Of a DNA stretch of 64,000 bases, positions 27,221 to 37,373 are shown piece by piece. The stretch covers positions 1 through 64,000 of the forward strand of contig JAIPCX010000016.1 in the NCBI GenBank assembly GCA_021737945.1. Reading direction: 5' to 3'. The translations under genes were made by a program, and so were the position numbers. The notes beneath the pieces were generated by a model. It was not told where the DNA came from. It saw only the letters and a list, made by a program, of their open reading frames with translations, and searched no databases. How positions within the stretch are numbered: position 1 is the first letter of the stretch; each line of letters starts with the position of its first letter. This DNA comes from Polynucleobacter sp. GTDB taxonomy: Bacteria > Pseudomonadota > Gammaproteobacteria > Burkholderiales > Burkholderiaceae_D.

Positions 27221-28220
27221 GCAGTTTCTCCACAAGATGTTCAGAAAACGGACCTGCAATAGCCGCTTCAACAGGGACTACCCAAAGTCTGGGATCATCC
27301 GCCAAGCCATTTCGCCTGCCGCATTTTACTGCATCCTTTTCAGTGATCAGAATGATGTCCACCTTTAACGATTCAAACGGATTGCTGGAGTAATCAAAAT
27401 GATCGGGCAAAGCGATATGTTCTTGTACGTTCACGCCTAGCTGTTTAAGCATCGTAAAGAAACGCTCGGGATTTCCAATACCTGCAGCCGCGGCAATCGA
27501 TAAATTTTCTGGAAGTTCTTTTAGTGCTTTGGTATTCGCTCGGTTAATTAATTGCTCAGCGTGCTGACCGACTAGCTGCATAGAAAATGAATTTTCACCC
27601 ACAGACTCCAAGCCATTCAACACCCGAAAATCAAACCGACGCGTTACCGGCTCGCGCAATGGCCCCGCGGGTAACAACCATCCATTGCCGATGCCGCGCT
27701 CATCAAATAACAGAATTTCGATATCGCGGCCTAATGCGTAATGTTGTAGGCCATCGTCAGAAATAATCACGTTCACTACGGGATGTGCAGTCAGCAAAGC
27801 TCGCGCAGCGCTAACTCTGTTGCGCCCCACGACTAACGGCACGCCCGCTCTTTGTAGAATGAGTAAAGGTTCATCACCAATATCATCCGGCGACATCTGC
27901 GCATTGATTTCCACCACGCGGCTGGCATCGCCACCATAGCCACGCGAAATCACACCGGGTACAAACCCTTGCTCGCGCAACTGCCTGCTTAACCAAATCA
28001 CTAAAGGGGTTTTACCAGTCCCTCCAACATAGATGTTACCGACCACAATCACAGCAACCGGTAAACGCGTTTGTTCAAACACACCCACTTTGAACAAGCA
28101 ACGGCGTATCGCGATGATCGCTCCGAACACCAAGGAAATCGGCCACAGCAACCACGCCGCGAGACCGCGACTTAGCCAAGTACGAGTTAGGAAAATTTCA
28201 ATCGGCGATTGCTGCGTCAT
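27201..28220 (-). CDS. lpxK: Tetraacyldisaccharide 4'-kinase
   Basis: 339 residues. It phosphorylates the lipid A precursor to lipid IVA at the inner membrane. A single N-terminal membrane helix ([18 protein letters not shown]) precedes the P-loop [18 protein letters not shown] and the family motif [21 protein letters not shown] holds the catalytic Asp pair. The next genes encode Trm112-like and KdsB, a common proteobacterial arrangement. Confidence 0.95.
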   Translation of the reverse strand: MTQQSPIEIFLTRTWLSRGLAAWLLWPISLVFGAIIAIRRCLFKVGVFEQTRLPVAVIVVGNIYVGGTGKTPLVIWLSRQLREQGFVPGVISRGYGGDASRVVEINAQMSPDDIGDEPLLILQRAGVPLVVGRNRVSAARALLTAHPVVNVIISDDGLQHYALGRDIEILLFDERGIGNGWLLPAGPLREPVTRRFDFRVLNGLESVGENSFSMQLVGQHAEQLINRANTKALKELPENLSIAAAAGIGNPERFFTMLKQLGVNVQEHIALPDHFDYSSNPFESLKVDIILITEKDAVKCGRRNGLADDPRLWVVPVEAAIAGPFSEHLVEKLRGYPTA

Positions 28221-28267
28221 GCGTTGCCCGAGCAGGCTGAAGTAAATAAAGGAACACAGGCGGTCAA

Positions 28268-28687
28268 CTAGCGCGCCGCGCCCGACTGAGCCGCGAATAC
28301 CAATTTAGGCAATCCCGCAATGCGTGCCGCTTCCATCAGCTGCACGACTGACTGATGACTAGCCATCGCATCAGCATGAATCTCAACCGTTATCTCGGCA
28401 TTCCCACGCGCGGCCTCACGCAAAACCGTGGCCAATGATGCAGAATCGGTAGCCGCCACGCGCTGCTGTTGAATGGCGTAATGGCCCTGCGCATCCACAG
28501 CGACCGTAATCGATTTCGGCAATGGCGTGGAATCCGCCTCGGCCGATGGAAGGCTCACGTTAAGGCTAGTGAATTTACTGAACGTGGTACTCACCATCAG
28601 AAAAATCAAAATCACCAACAACACATCGATGAAGGCAATCAGATTAATCTCAGGTGGAGCGCGCCGCTGGCCTTTGCGAAAATTCAT
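28268..28687 (-). CDS. exbD: ExbD/TolR-family biopolymer transport protein
   Basis: 139 residues from the ATG at 28687, one base after the exbB stop (28689); an upstream extension overlapping exbB was rejected. It has a short cytoplasmic N-terminus (MNFRKGQRRAPPEINL), a single membrane helix with the conserved Asp (FIDVLLVILIFLMV), and a periplasmic domain. It forms the proton-driven motor with ExbB that energises TonB. No tonB gene is nearby. Confidence 0.9.
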   Translation of the reverse strand: MNFRKGQRRAPPEINLIAFIDVLLVILIFLMVSTTFSKFTSLNVSLPSAEADSTPLPKSITVAVDAQGHYAIQQQRVAATDSASLATVLREAARGNAEITVEIHADAMASHQSVVQLMEAARIAGLPKLVFAAQSGAAR

Positions 28688-28688
28688 C

Positions 28689-29294
28689 TTAGTCTCGCTG
28701 GCCGGTGACGGTATCAACAAAGCGCACAGCTTGCTGCTCCATGTCGATCACAAAACCATCGACTAAGGCATGAAAGTGCCGATGAAATACCAGCGATGGC
28801 ATAGCCACGGCCAAACCAAAACCCGTGTTGTACAGTGCCACCGAAATACCGTGGGCGACTTGCAGCGGATCGGCACCGACACCACCCGTGGCACCAAACA
28901 ATTCGATCATGCCGATCACGGTGCCAAACAAACCCATCAAAGGCGCCAAGGTAGCGATCGTTCCCAAGGTCGTTAAATAACGCTCGAGCTGATGGGCGGC
29001 TGCACGACCGGCTTCTTCTATCGCTTCTTTCATGACTTCGCGCGATGCTTCGCGGTTGCGCATACCCGCAGCAAGCACACGACCTAGTGGCGAATTACTT
29101 TCTAAGCGCTCAACCACTTCTGCGTCAACGCTACCTGAGCGTGTGACTGCAATCACCTCTGGCAGCAAGTTAGGTGGAAGAATTCTGGCGGCTCGCAAAT
29201 AAAGTAGCCGCTCAATAATGACCGTAACGGAAATAACCGACGCGATGAGCAAAAACCAAATCGGCCAACCTGCTGCTTGAATGATCGCAAACAA
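28689..29294 (-). CDS. exbB: MotA/TolQ/ExbB proton channel protein
   Basis: 201 residues from a TTG at 29294, with AGGAGA six bases upstream, giving MFAIIQAAGWPIWFLL, a start typical of the family. Three membrane segments; the cytoplasmic loop holds EAGRAAAHQLERYLTTLGTIA, and TAPLMGLFGTVIGM-type motif appears as LAPLMGLFGTVIGMIELF. It works with ExbD. The gene pair precedes lpxK on the same strand, a common order. Confidence 0.92.
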   Translation of the reverse strand: MFAIIQAAGWPIWFLLIASVISVTVIIERLLYLRAARILPPNLLPEVIAVTRSGSVDAEVVERLESNSPLGRVLAAGMRNREASREVMKEAIEEAGRAAAHQLERYLTTLGTIATLAPLMGLFGTVIGMIELFGATGGVGADPLQVAHGISVALYNTGFGLAVAMPSLVFHRHFHALVDGFVIDMEQQAVRFVDTVTGQRD

Positions 29295-29637
29295 ATGCGT
29301 TCTCCTGCACAAAAGAAAGAATGGAGGCGACTGTAACCGCTTTGCTAACCTGCAGCAAGCTAGGGGGGCTAGCACACCACTGCAAGAGGCCGAGTCGAAT
29401 CATCGGAAAAAAGCAATCACTTACTTTCTTATATCTTAAGTAATTATAGAGCGATCTCTAAACTAGTTATGCACAGATCGTGTGAGCAAGTCTGTGTATA
29501 AGCCCACCTAGGCTAAGCAAAGCTACTGATTCAAAGGCAAAAAATCACTGCGCTCATTAAGTAAGCATGCAATCAAAAGTGCGAGAATCCTGCTGAGCAG
29601 CGACAATACGCATTCATTTTCCACTGCGACCGTATTC
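29295..29637. promoter_or_regulatory. Divergent exbB / xseA intergenic region
   Basis: 343 bases without a gene between the divergently transcribed exbB and xseA. It must hold both promoters. The only strong signal I see is the pair of DnaA boxes listed separately. Confidence 0.6.
29467..29501. promoter_or_regulatory. Two convergent perfect DnaA boxes
   Basis: TTATGCACA (29467-29475) on the plus strand and TTATACACA on the minus strand (29493-29501) both match the TTATNCACA consensus, facing each other with a 17-base gap. The outer 11 bases form a 10/11 inverted repeat. It lies in the exbB/xseA intergenic region about 140 bases before the xseA start. Confidence 0.65.
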
Positions 29638-30996
29638 ATGTTCTCTGAAAGCCAACCCAGCGACGGCGGCAATTCCGACATTCTGACCGTCAGCCAACTA
29701 AATCAAGCCGTCGGTCGCTTATTAGAGCGCAGCTTTCCACTGACGTGGATCAGCGGTGAAATTTCTAACTTCACGCACGCCGCTTCGGGTCATTGGTACT
29801 TCACGCTTAAAGATGCATCGGCCCAGGTGCGCTCGGTGATGTTTCGTGGACGAGCGAAGCTTGTTGATTTTGCTCCGCGCGAAGGCGACAAAGTTGAAGT
29901 GCGCGCCGTAGTCAGCCTGTATGCCGCGCGTGGCGATTTTCAGCTGAATGTCGAGGCGATGCGTAAAGCAGGCGTTGGCAATCTGTATGAAGCTTTTTTA
30001 AAATTAAAGACCAAGCTAACCGCCGAAGGTTTGTTTGATGCTGATCGTAAGCGCGAGTTACCTGTTTTCCCGCGTCAAATCGGTATCGTCACTAGTCCGC
30101 AAGCGGCGGCCTTACGCGACGTCATCACCACCTTGCGTCGCCGTGCGCCGCATCTCTCTATCGTTCTATATCCCACCGCCGTGCAAGGTGAAGGCTCGGC
30201 AGAAAAAATTGCGGCGGCTATTAACACCGCATCCCAACGCGCCGAGTGCGATGTGCTGATTGTTTGTCGGGGTGGCGGCAGCCTTGAAGATCTTTGGTCA
30301 TTTAATGATGAGCGCGTTGCACGAGCGATTGCTGAGTCAACTATTCCAGTGGTCTGTGGTGTGGGGCATGAAACCGATTTCACCATCGCCGATTTTGTAG
30401 CTGATCTTCGTGCACCAACCCCAACGGCTGCGGCAGAAATGGCGGCTATTCCAACGGACGATTGGCTAGCTGAGTTACACCAGCATGCGCTGGATTTGAC
30501 CGATGGATTTCGACGCGTGCTGGACGATCATTCGCAAACACTGGACTGGATGGCTCACCGATTACAAAGCCCCAGCATGGCGATTGATCATCAAAAACTT
30601 CGACTATCGAGCTTGCTGAATCGCTTGCGACACGGCGCCACCACACCGATAGCAGGCGCACGCTTTCGCATCGAACAAGCGCGTAGCCGCTTACAACATG
30701 CCTTGCCCGACACCCGTATACGCGGCGCACGACTGAGCGCTAAAACGACACAACTGCAGACGGCATTTAGTTCGCGACTCACCCGCTGGCAACACGCCCT
30801 CAAATCCGCTAACGATCAGCTTGAACTACTCGCTCCTCAGCGCACACTAGAGCGCGGTTATGCGATCTTGGCTGACGAATCGGGTCGAGTACTGCGCCAG
30901 CCCTCAGAGATACAACCACCCCAACGGTTAAAACTCACACTGGCGGGCGGCAGTACTTTGGTCGACATCGCAGCGCGAACAACCGCAAAAGATTGA
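29638..30996 (+). CDS. xseA: Exodeoxyribonuclease VII large subunit
   Basis: 452 residues. With XseB it degrades single-stranded DNA. An N-terminal OB fold ([37 protein letters not shown]) is followed by the catalytic region ([59 protein letters not shown]) and a long helical C-terminus ending in [15 protein letters not shown]. Complete. The start lies at ATG 29638. Confidence 0.96.
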   Translation: MFSESQPSDGGNSDILTVSQLNQAVGRLLERSFPLTWISGEISNFTHAASGHWYFTLKDASAQVRSVMFRGRAKLVDFAPREGDKVEVRAVVSLYAARGDFQLNVEAMRKAGVGNLYEAFLKLKTKLTAEGLFDADRKRELPVFPRQIGIVTSPQAAALRDVITTLRRRAPHLSIVLYPTAVQGEGSAEKIAAAINTASQRAECDVLIVCRGGGSLEDLWSFNDERVARAIAESTIPVVCGVGHETDFTIADFVADLRAPTPTAAAEMAAIPTDDWLAELHQHALDLTDGFRRVLDDHSQTLDWMAHRLQSPSMAIDHQKLRLSSLLNRLRHGATTPIAGARFRIEQARSRLQHALPDTRIRGARLSAKTTQLQTAFSSRLTRWQHALKSANDQLELLAPQRTLERGYAILADESGRVLRQPSEIQPPQRLKLTLAGGSTLVDIAARTTAKD

Positions 30997-31129
30997 GCAG
31001 AATCGGGAGCTTTTCAGTCCATTCCATGAGAAATTGCCGCTTAGGCTATACTTCGCGCGGAATTACAAGGGCTTCAATCGGATTGAAACCCGTATAAAAA
31101 TTGACATGTGAAATTTTTGGGAGGTAATG

Positions 31130-31723
31130 ATGGCTGCAATTCTGCAATCTTTAGGACGAACGATCATCGCCGGGATCGTACTTTTGATCCTTCTGATCTT
31201 GATCGCTAGCAGCGTGGCCGGTGCCGGCCCGCAAATGGGTCATGCTTGGGGCGCGTTTTTCATGCGCTGGTTACACGTAGTGTCGGGGATCATGTGGATT
31301 GGTCTGCTTTGGTACTTCAACTTTGTGCAAATTCCATCGATGCCTAAAATCCCAGACGAGCAAAAGCCTGCGATTGGTAAAGTGATTGCACCTACGGCAC
31401 TTTTCTGGTTCCGCTATGCCGCTCTGGCTACCGTCGTGACTGGCTTGTTGGTTGCGTGGATGAATGGCTACCTAGTCGATGCACTCGGCTTGCGCCAGCC
31501 AGTACACGCGATTGGTATTGGTATGTGGATAGCGCTGGTGATGGCATTTAACGTGTGGTTCATCATCTGGCCAAATCAGAAAAAAGCTCTCGGTATAGTC
31601 ACTGTTGAGCCTGAAGAAAAAGCAGCTGCTGCTCGTTTGGCGATGCTGACTTCACGCTTCAACACGATGCTGTCGATTCCTATGCTGTACATGATGGTCG
31701 CGCAGCAAAACGGCGGCCTGTAA
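31130..31723 (+). CDS. PuuD-like (DUF989) integral membrane protein
   Basis: 197 residues. Of two adjacent ATGs, the one at 31130 is five bases after GGGAGG and is preferred over 31127. There are about four hydrophobic segments with conserved His/Trp: WLHVVSGIMWIGLLWYFNF, WFRYAALATVVTGLL, HAIGIGMWIALVMAFNVWFIIWPNQK. This matches the N-terminal membrane domain of urate hydroxylase PuuD, but the cytochrome c domain is missing. Heme-binding His are plausible. The true substrate is unknown; urate hydroxylation is not supported by context. Confidence 0.78.
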   Translation: MAAILQSLGRTIIAGIVLLILLILIASSVAGAGPQMGHAWGAFFMRWLHVVSGIMWIGLLWYFNFVQIPSMPKIPDEQKPAIGKVIAPTALFWFRYAALATVVTGLLVAWMNGYLVDALGLRQPVHAIGIGMWIALVMAFNVWFIIWPNQKKALGIVTVEPEEKAAAARLAMLTSRFNTMLSIPMLYMMVAQQNGGL

Positions 31724-31740
31724 GAAGTACGCGCTTAAAT

Positions 31741-31772
31741 AAAAAGCCCGCGCATACAGCGCGGGCTTTTTT
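31741..31772 (+). terminator. Intrinsic terminator after the PuuD-like gene
   Basis: AAAAAGCCCGCGC / GCGCGGGCTTTTTTT with a five-base loop. The A-run and T-run make it usable from both sides, so it likely ends the convergent metallo-hydrolase transcript as well. Confidence 0.93.
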
Positions 31773-31793
31773 TATTATCTATGCAAATAGCCT

Positions 31794-32666
31794 TTAAAGA
31801 GCATTCACCGGAATCTTCAAATAAGCGATGCCGTTGTCATCTTTCGGCGGCATCTCACCTGCACGAATATTCACCTGTACCGAGGGCAAAATCAGTACCG
31901 GCATTTCTAGTGTCGCATCACGCTCAGTACGCATTTTTACAAACTCAGCCTCACTAATGCCATCATGCATATGAATATTTTTTTGGCGTTGCTCGGCGAC
32001 TGTGGTTTCAAACGCTACCGGTCTGTCGTTCGGCGGGTAGTCATGACACATGAACAGCCGAGTTTGCTCGGGCAAGCTAAGAATCTTTTTTACTGATCCA
32101 TACAGCACCTTGGCATCACCACCGGGGAAATCACACCGAGCAGTACCCACATCCGGCATAAACATGGTGTCTCCTACAAATACTGCATCGCCAATCTGGT
32201 ACGCCACGCATGCCGGAGTATGACCCGGCACTAACATGGTACTACCGGTCAAATCACCGAAATGAAATTTCTCACCATCGTTAAGTAGATGATCAAACTG
32301 TGAACCATCCGTGGCGAATTCAGATTCGAGATTAAAAATCCCTTTAAATACTTTTTGCACCGCTGGGATATGGTCGCCAATCGCTGTTTTGCCACCCAGC
32401 TTTTGCTTCAGATAAGCAGCCGCCGTAATGTGATCGGCATGAGCGTGAGTCTCAAGTATCCATTCGACCTGCAATTTTTTTTCTTCCACAAACTTGATTA
32501 ACTTATCGGCTGTATCAGTTCGGGTGCGCCCTGATTTCGGGTCATAGTCCAGAACTGGGTCGATAATGACGCATGCGGCGCCCTCTTTTGCGTAGACCAC
32601 ATACGTGACCGTCCAAGTGGCCGGATCGAAAATTCCATGGACTTGGGGGTGTGAATTCGCAACCAT
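31794..32666 (-). CDS. MBL-fold hydrolase, persulfide dioxygenase-like
   Basis: 290 residues from the ATG at 32666, with GGAG six bases upstream; the upstream extension was dropped. The metallo-beta-lactamase motif is THAHADHITAA, then VPGHTPACVAYQIGD, a metal-ligand Asp in VFVGDTMF, and a late His in CHDYPP. Overall it resembles the ETHE1/BLH persulfide dioxygenases that oxidise glutathione persulfide to sulfite in sulfide detoxification. The divergent DUF442 and SulP genes support a sulfur role. Confidence 0.85.
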   Translation of the reverse strand: MVANSHPQVHGIFDPATWTVTYVVYAKEGAACVIIDPVLDYDPKSGRTRTDTADKLIKFVEEKKLQVEWILETHAHADHITAAAYLKQKLGGKTAIGDHIPAVQKVFKGIFNLESEFATDGSQFDHLLNDGEKFHFGDLTGSTMLVPGHTPACVAYQIGDAVFVGDTMFMPDVGTARCDFPGGDAKVLYGSVKKILSLPEQTRLFMCHDYPPNDRPVAFETTVAEQRQKNIHMHDGISEAEFVKMRTERDATLEMPVLILPSVQVNIRAGEMPPKDDNGIAYLKIPVNAL

Positions 32667-32697
32667 TGTCAGCTCCGAGTAAATAATTAATCTGAAC

Positions 32698-32736
32698 ACA
32701 TTATATTTACTTACAGTTTATTTGTCAATATAATGT
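32698..32736. promoter_or_regulatory. 10-bp inverted-repeat operator in a divergent promoter
   Basis: ACATTATATT (32698-32707) is the exact reverse complement of AATATAATGT (32727-32736), with a 19-base spacer, in the short AT-rich gap between the divergent metallo-hydrolase and DUF442 genes. AT-rich palindromes are typical of ArsR-type repressors (BigR/SqrR class) that control sulfide genes. No repressor gene is in this neighbourhood, so the regulator is inferred. Confidence 0.6.
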
Positions 32737-32799
32737 ATTTCATGAAATTGATTGCTGTCCCTACCCATTTATATAAAAGCACCCCCTGGAGGAGAGAAC

Positions 32800-33141
32800 A
32801 TGAGCGCAAACATCACACGCCACACCGACAAATTTGGCACAGCTCCGCAGTTGAGCCCATCAGATATGGCGGAAGTCGCCGCAATGGGCTTTAAGACAGT
32901 AGTGAATAATCGCCCCGACGGCGAAGGCGGTGCAGATCAACCAACCAGCGCGATGATGGAAGCCGCGGCACACGCCGCCGGACTGAGCTATGAATACCTT
33001 CCGGTCATCAGTGGCCAGATCACTGAGCAGCAAGCCAGAAAATTTGCCGAGCTGCTCGCCACCCGACCCGCTCCCCTGCTGGCGTTTTGCCGTAGCGGTG
33101 CTCGCTCACAAAATTTAAAACAATTGGCTAGCGATGTTTAA
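32800..33141 (+). CDS. DUF442/TIGR01244 family protein (sulfur transferase/phosphatase-like)
   Basis: 113 residues from the ATG at 32800, preceded by GGAGGAGA. Resembles the phosphatase-like domain attached to BLH-type dioxygenases: TAPQLSPSDMAEVAAMGF, NNRPDGEGGADQPTS, and the Cys loop FCRSGARS. Members pair with persulfide dioxygenases, probably as rhodanese-like sulfur carriers. Here the domain is a separate gene facing the dioxygenase across the operator and leading into the SulP gene 15 bases later. Confidence 0.83.
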   Translation: MSANITRHTDKFGTAPQLSPSDMAEVAAMGFKTVVNNRPDGEGGADQPTSAMMEAAAHAAGLSYEYLPVISGQITEQQARKFAELLATRPAPLLAFCRSGARSQNLKQLASDV

Positions 33142-33156
33142 AGCGCAAATTAATTT

Positions 33157-34896
33157 ATGAGTCTTGCCTTGTCACTGCCTGCGTGGCTAAAAACTTATCA
33201 GAGTCAGTTCATCGCTGGCGATATCACAGCCGGTCTGATCGTGACTGTCATGCTGATTCCCCAGAGTCTGGCGTACGCCATGCTGGCTGGATTACCACCC
33301 GAGATCGGCTTGTACGCCAGCCTGCTTCCTATGGTGGCCTACGCTTTATTTGGAAGCAGCATGACGCTAGCTGTCGGCCCAGTCGCTGTTTCGTCGTTGA
33401 TGACAGCCAGTGCGCTGATGCCACTGGCAGCACAAGGATCCGCTGACTATATTTCGCTATCGATACTCTTGGCGCTGCTATCGGGGCTCATGCTGTTAGT
33501 GGCAGGTTTTTTACGCCTAGGTTTTTTAGCGTGGTTTCTCAGTCATCCGGTGATCAGTGGGTTTATCTCTGGTTCCGCCGTATTGATCGCTATAGGACAA
33601 CTCAAGTATTTACTCGGACTTCAGTTTTCATCATCTGGTGTTCTATCCTCACTTAAGAATCTTGCGCAACATCTGCATGAAACAAACACGACAACGGCAC
33701 TCTTGGGTTTAAGTGCAGTAGTGTTTCTATTATTTGCGCGCAAATATCTCGGCGTGCTGCTCAAGCAGATAGGCATCTCTGCAAAAAGTTCTGACCTACT
33801 CACCAAACTAGCACCTATGGCCGTGGTCATTATTTCAACTGCACTAGTCGCTATCTATGGGCTGGATCAAACTGACAAAGTATCGATTGTGGGAAGCATT
33901 CCAGCCGGACTACCTTCCATCGGACTACCGTCCATTCAGTGGGATCAAATCAACATGCTCTTGTTACCCGCGTTGTTGATATCACTGGTGGGATTTGTAG
34001 AGAGCGTCTCAGTCGGACAATCGCTGGCACTCAAACGCGGACAACGCATCAATCCAAATTCTGAACTCGTCGGCATTGGAGCGGCGAATATCGCCAGCGC
34101 CATCTCGGGTGGATTTCCAGTAACGGGGGGTTTTGCTCGATCAGTCGTGAATTTTTCTGCGGGTGCACAAACACCTGCAGCGGGTATTGTTTCTGCTGTT
34201 TTAATGGCGATCGTTATCGCAGGCTTAACCGAATGGTTTTACTACCTGCCACAAGCGGTTTTATCGGCCACGATTATTGTGGCTGTCATAGGTCTGATTG
34301 ATACGCAGACGCTCAAAGAAGCCTGGCACTACGATAAAGCCGATGCCATCGCTCTGCTGCTGACTTTCGCTGGCGTAATCGTCTTTGGTGTGGAAGAAGG
34401 CATTGTGATCGGCGTTGCGATGTCACTCGCAGTACTTGTCTGGCGCAGTAGTCACCCACACATGGCCTTAGTCGGTCGTGTGCCAGGGACTGAACATTTC
34501 AGAAATGTGGAACGTCATCAGGTAGACGTTTTTCCAGGGCTGATCGCGTTGCGTATTGATGAGAGCATTTACTTTGCCAACTCTCAACTCATCGCAGAAA
34601 AAATCGAAGGCCTACTCAGCGAGCATCCATCGACTAATTGTGTGTTGCTGATACTCTCGGCTGTCAATCAACTCGATACAACCGCATTAGGTATGTTGAC
34701 TGAGCTTGAAAAAACGCTAACAGCTAGAAGTATTACGCTGCAATTTGCTGAAATTAAGGGACCCGTTCAAGATAGGCTGCAACAAACCGATCTCGGTGAA
34801 CGCATGCAAAATAGAATCTTCCTTAGCACGCAGCAGGCTTTTCTCGACTATCAAGCGAAAAATCCGTCACTCAAAATAACGATGTCAAAGCGTTGA
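33157..34896 (+). CDS. SulP-family anion transporter
   Basis: 579 residues. About twelve membrane segments, the SulP signature region (LTAGLIVTVMLIPQSLAYAML-type at the start, GSSMTLAVGPVAVSSLM) and a C-terminal cytoplasmic STAS domain (LIALRIDESIYFANSQLI, VNQLDTTALGML). It moves sulfate or related anions or bicarbonate. Placed behind the DUF442 gene, it may export sulfite/sulfate produced by persulfide oxidation, which is an inference from context. Confidence 0.9.
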   Translation: MSLALSLPAWLKTYQSQFIAGDITAGLIVTVMLIPQSLAYAMLAGLPPEIGLYASLLPMVAYALFGSSMTLAVGPVAVSSLMTASALMPLAAQGSADYISLSILLALLSGLMLLVAGFLRLGFLAWFLSHPVISGFISGSAVLIAIGQLKYLLGLQFSSSGVLSSLKNLAQHLHETNTTTALLGLSAVVFLLFARKYLGVLLKQIGISAKSSDLLTKLAPMAVVIISTALVAIYGLDQTDKVSIVGSIPAGLPSIGLPSIQWDQINMLLLPALLISLVGFVESVSVGQSLALKRGQRINPNSELVGIGAANIASAISGGFPVTGGFARSVVNFSAGAQTPAAGIVSAVLMAIVIAGLTEWFYYLPQAVLSATIIVAVIGLIDTQTLKEAWHYDKADAIALLLTFAGVIVFGVEEGIVIGVAMSLAVLVWRSSHPHMALVGRVPGTEHFRNVERHQVDVFPGLIALRIDESIYFANSQLIAEKIEGLLSEHPSTNCVLLILSAVNQLDTTALGMLTELEKTLTARSITLQFAEIKGPVQDRLQQTDLGERMQNRIFLSTQQAFLDYQAKNPSLKITMSKR

Positions 34897-34909
34897 CTCT
34901 GCGGTCTGG

Positions 34910-36127
34910 CTAGATCACACCTGAATCACGCAGACTCGTTATCTGATCATCTGAGTAATGAAGTTCACGCAATACGTCCTGCGTGTCTTGTCCCAGCGAA
35001 GGCGGTGCACGACGATAACTCACTGGTGACGCTGAGAGGCGCATCGGTGAAGCCACCAAATCCAGTACTCCATAGCTGGGTGAATTCATCTGAATTTGCA
35101 TCTCACGTGCGCGCACTTGCGGGTCATGAAAGACACGATCAATCGTGTTGATAGGCCCACAAGGAAATCCTTCTTTCTGCGCCAACTCACACCATGTTTC
35201 GACGCCATGCTGCTGCATTAAAGGTATTAATACGCCCAGTAATTCAGCACGATGCTGAACCCGCATTGCATTCGTTGCAAAACGTACGTCACTCGCGATA
35301 GCAGATTGTCCAGCAGCGCGACACAGCGCGGTAAATTGACTATCGTTGCCAATCGCCAGCATCACATGACCATCCGCGCAAGCGAAAGGCTGATACGGAA
35401 CGATGGAGGGATGGGCGCTACCCATGCGTTGCGGTACGTACCCGCTCAATAAATAATTGCCTGCTTGATTCGCGAGTGTGGCTACCTGCACATCCAGCAA
35501 AGCAATATCGATATGCTGACCTTGATCGCTCTTAGCGCGATGTAACAGCGCTGCAAGAATTGCATTCGTCGCATACAAACCAGTCAGGATATCAACCACT
35601 GCCACACCCACTTTTTGTGGGCCACCACCCGGCACCTCATCAGGCTCGCCGGTAATACTCATCAAACCGCCCATCGCTTGCACCAATGCGTCATAGCCGG
35701 GTCGATCGGCATAGGGGCCGTCTTGCCCAAAACCGGTGATAGAGCAATAAATGAGACGAGGATTAATACGGGATAGTGAGTCGTAATCAAGGCCGTATTT
35801 TTTCAGGCCACCGACTTTGTAGTTTTCAATCAGTACATCGGCTTGCGCGATCAGCTTGAATAAAATGTCACGGCCCTTCTCTGTCGTGAAATCTAATGTG
35901 AGGGAACGCTTATTTCGATTCGCGCAAAAAAAGTAGGCTGCATCTTGAGCATTACCTTCAGTACGAGACACAAAAGGTGGGCCCCAGCTGCGCGTATCGT
36001 CGCCCACGCCGGGACGCTCTACCTTGATAACGTCTGCACCCAAATCCGCTAAATTTTGAGTAGACCACGGACCTGCCAGCACGCGTGAGAGATCGATAAT
36101 TTTTATGCCATCGAGCGCGCCGGCCAT
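34910..36127 (-). CDS. CaiB/BaiF family (class III) CoA-transferase
   Basis: 405 residues. Family III CoA-transferase: N-terminal GIKIIDLSRVLAGPWSTQNLADLGADVIKVE, the conserved catalytic Asp around VGVAVVDILTGLYATNAIL, and CADGHVMLAIGNDSQF. It transfers CoA between carboxylic acids. It sits 8 bases after gcdH, so a role as succinyl-CoA:glutarate CoA-transferase (feeding glutaryl-CoA to GcdH) is the most likely reading, though the sequence alone does not prove the substrate. Confidence 0.87.
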   Translation of the reverse strand: MAGALDGIKIIDLSRVLAGPWSTQNLADLGADVIKVERPGVGDDTRSWGPPFVSRTEGNAQDAAYFFCANRNKRSLTLDFTTEKGRDILFKLIAQADVLIENYKVGGLKKYGLDYDSLSRINPRLIYCSITGFGQDGPYADRPGYDALVQAMGGLMSITGEPDEVPGGGPQKVGVAVVDILTGLYATNAILAALLHRAKSDQGQHIDIALLDVQVATLANQAGNYLLSGYVPQRMGSAHPSIVPYQPFACADGHVMLAIGNDSQFTALCRAAGQSAIASDVRFATNAMRVQHRAELLGVLIPLMQQHGVETWCELAQKEGFPCGPINTIDRVFHDPQVRAREMQIQMNSPSYGVLDLVASPMRLSASPVSYRRAPPSLGQDTQDVLRELHYSDDQITSLRDSGVI

Positions 36128-36135
36128 AGTAAGAC

Positions 36136-37314
36136 TTAGAAAAAGGCCTGAATGCCGGTCTGGGCGCGACCAAGTATCAGCGCATGAATATCGTGCGTAC
36201 CTTCATAGGTATTCACCACTTCAAGATTCACTACGTGACGAATAACACCGTATTCATCACTAATCCCATTCCCACCCAACATATCGCGAGCTACACGCGC
36301 AATATCCAAGGCCTTACCACAGGAATTACGTTTCATGATGGAGGTGATTTCAACCGCTGCCGTACCTTCATCACGCATACGACCTAGCCTTAAACATCCC
36401 TGCAATGACAGCGCAATGTCCGTTTGCATGTCGGCTAATTTTTTTTGTATGAGTTGATTCGCTGCTAACGGGCGACCAAATTGTTTACGCTCCAAGGTGT
36501 AGGTGCGCGCTGTGTGCCAACAAAATTCGGCAGCACCTAAAGCACCCCAAGAGATACCAAAGCGCGCGGCATCCAGACAGGTAAACGGACCTTTTAATCC
36601 ACGGATTTCTGGGAAGGCATTTTCTTCAGGAACAAACACTTGATCCATCACGATCTCACCGGTGGTGGATGCGCGCAAACCAACCTTGCCATGAATTGCC
36701 GGTGTCGAGAGACCCTTCCATCCTTTTTCAAGGATGAAGCCGCGAATTTTTCCTTCATCGTCTTTAGCCCACACCACAAATACCTGAGCTAATGGGCTAT
36801 TACTAATCCACATTTTCGAACCGGACAGGCTATAGCCACCATCCACTTTTTTAGCACGGGACTCCATGCCGCCCGGATCGGATCCGTGATCTGGCTCAGT
36901 CAAACCAAAGCATCCTATCCACTCACCGGTGGCGAGCTTAGGCAAATATTTTTGCTTTTGCGCTTCGGTTCCAAATTCATAAATAGGCAGCATCACCAAC
37001 GAGCTTTGCACACTCATCATGGAACGAAAGCCAGAATCAACGCGTTCAATCTCACGTGCGATGAGCCCGTAGCTAACGTAATTCAATCCTGCACCACCGT
37101 ATTCAGGAGGAATAGTGACGCCCAACATTCCCAGCTCACCCATCTCACGAAAAATAGAGGGGTCTGTGCGCTCGTTACGAAATGCTTCTAGCACACGAGG
37201 CGTCAGCTTTTCTTGTGCATACACAGCCGCTGCATCGCGCACCATGCGCTCTTCTTCTGTTAACTGCTGATCGAGTAAGAATGGATCTTCCCAATGAAAA
37301 CTTGCTTTGCTCAT
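36136..37314 (-). CDS. gcdH: Glutaryl-CoA dehydrogenase
   Basis: 392 residues. FAD-dependent; dehydrogenates and decarboxylates glutaryl-CoA to crotonyl-CoA in lysine/tryptophan/glutarate breakdown. Motifs: [57 protein letters not shown], and the catalytic Glu in [18 protein letters not shown]. Matches GcdH better than other acyl-CoA dehydrogenases. It lies downstream of the second liv gene set (59-base gap) and upstream of the CoA-transferase. Confidence 0.94.
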   Translation of the reverse strand: MSKASFHWEDPFLLDQQLTEEERMVRDAAAVYAQEKLTPRVLEAFRNERTDPSIFREMGELGMLGVTIPPEYGGAGLNYVSYGLIAREIERVDSGFRSMMSVQSSLVMLPIYEFGTEAQKQKYLPKLATGEWIGCFGLTEPDHGSDPGGMESRAKKVDGGYSLSGSKMWISNSPLAQVFVVWAKDDEGKIRGFILEKGWKGLSTPAIHGKVGLRASTTGEIVMDQVFVPEENAFPEIRGLKGPFTCLDAARFGISWGALGAAEFCWHTARTYTLERKQFGRPLAANQLIQKKLADMQTDIALSLQGCLRLGRMRDEGTAAVEITSIMKRNSCGKALDIARVARDMLGGNGISDEYGVIRHVVNLEVVNTYEGTHDIHALILGRAQTGIQAFF

Positions 37315-37373
37315 GTCGTTAACTTGTTTGTTTAATTCTCAGTTTTAATAATAGTAGGCGTGCAAATCTGACC

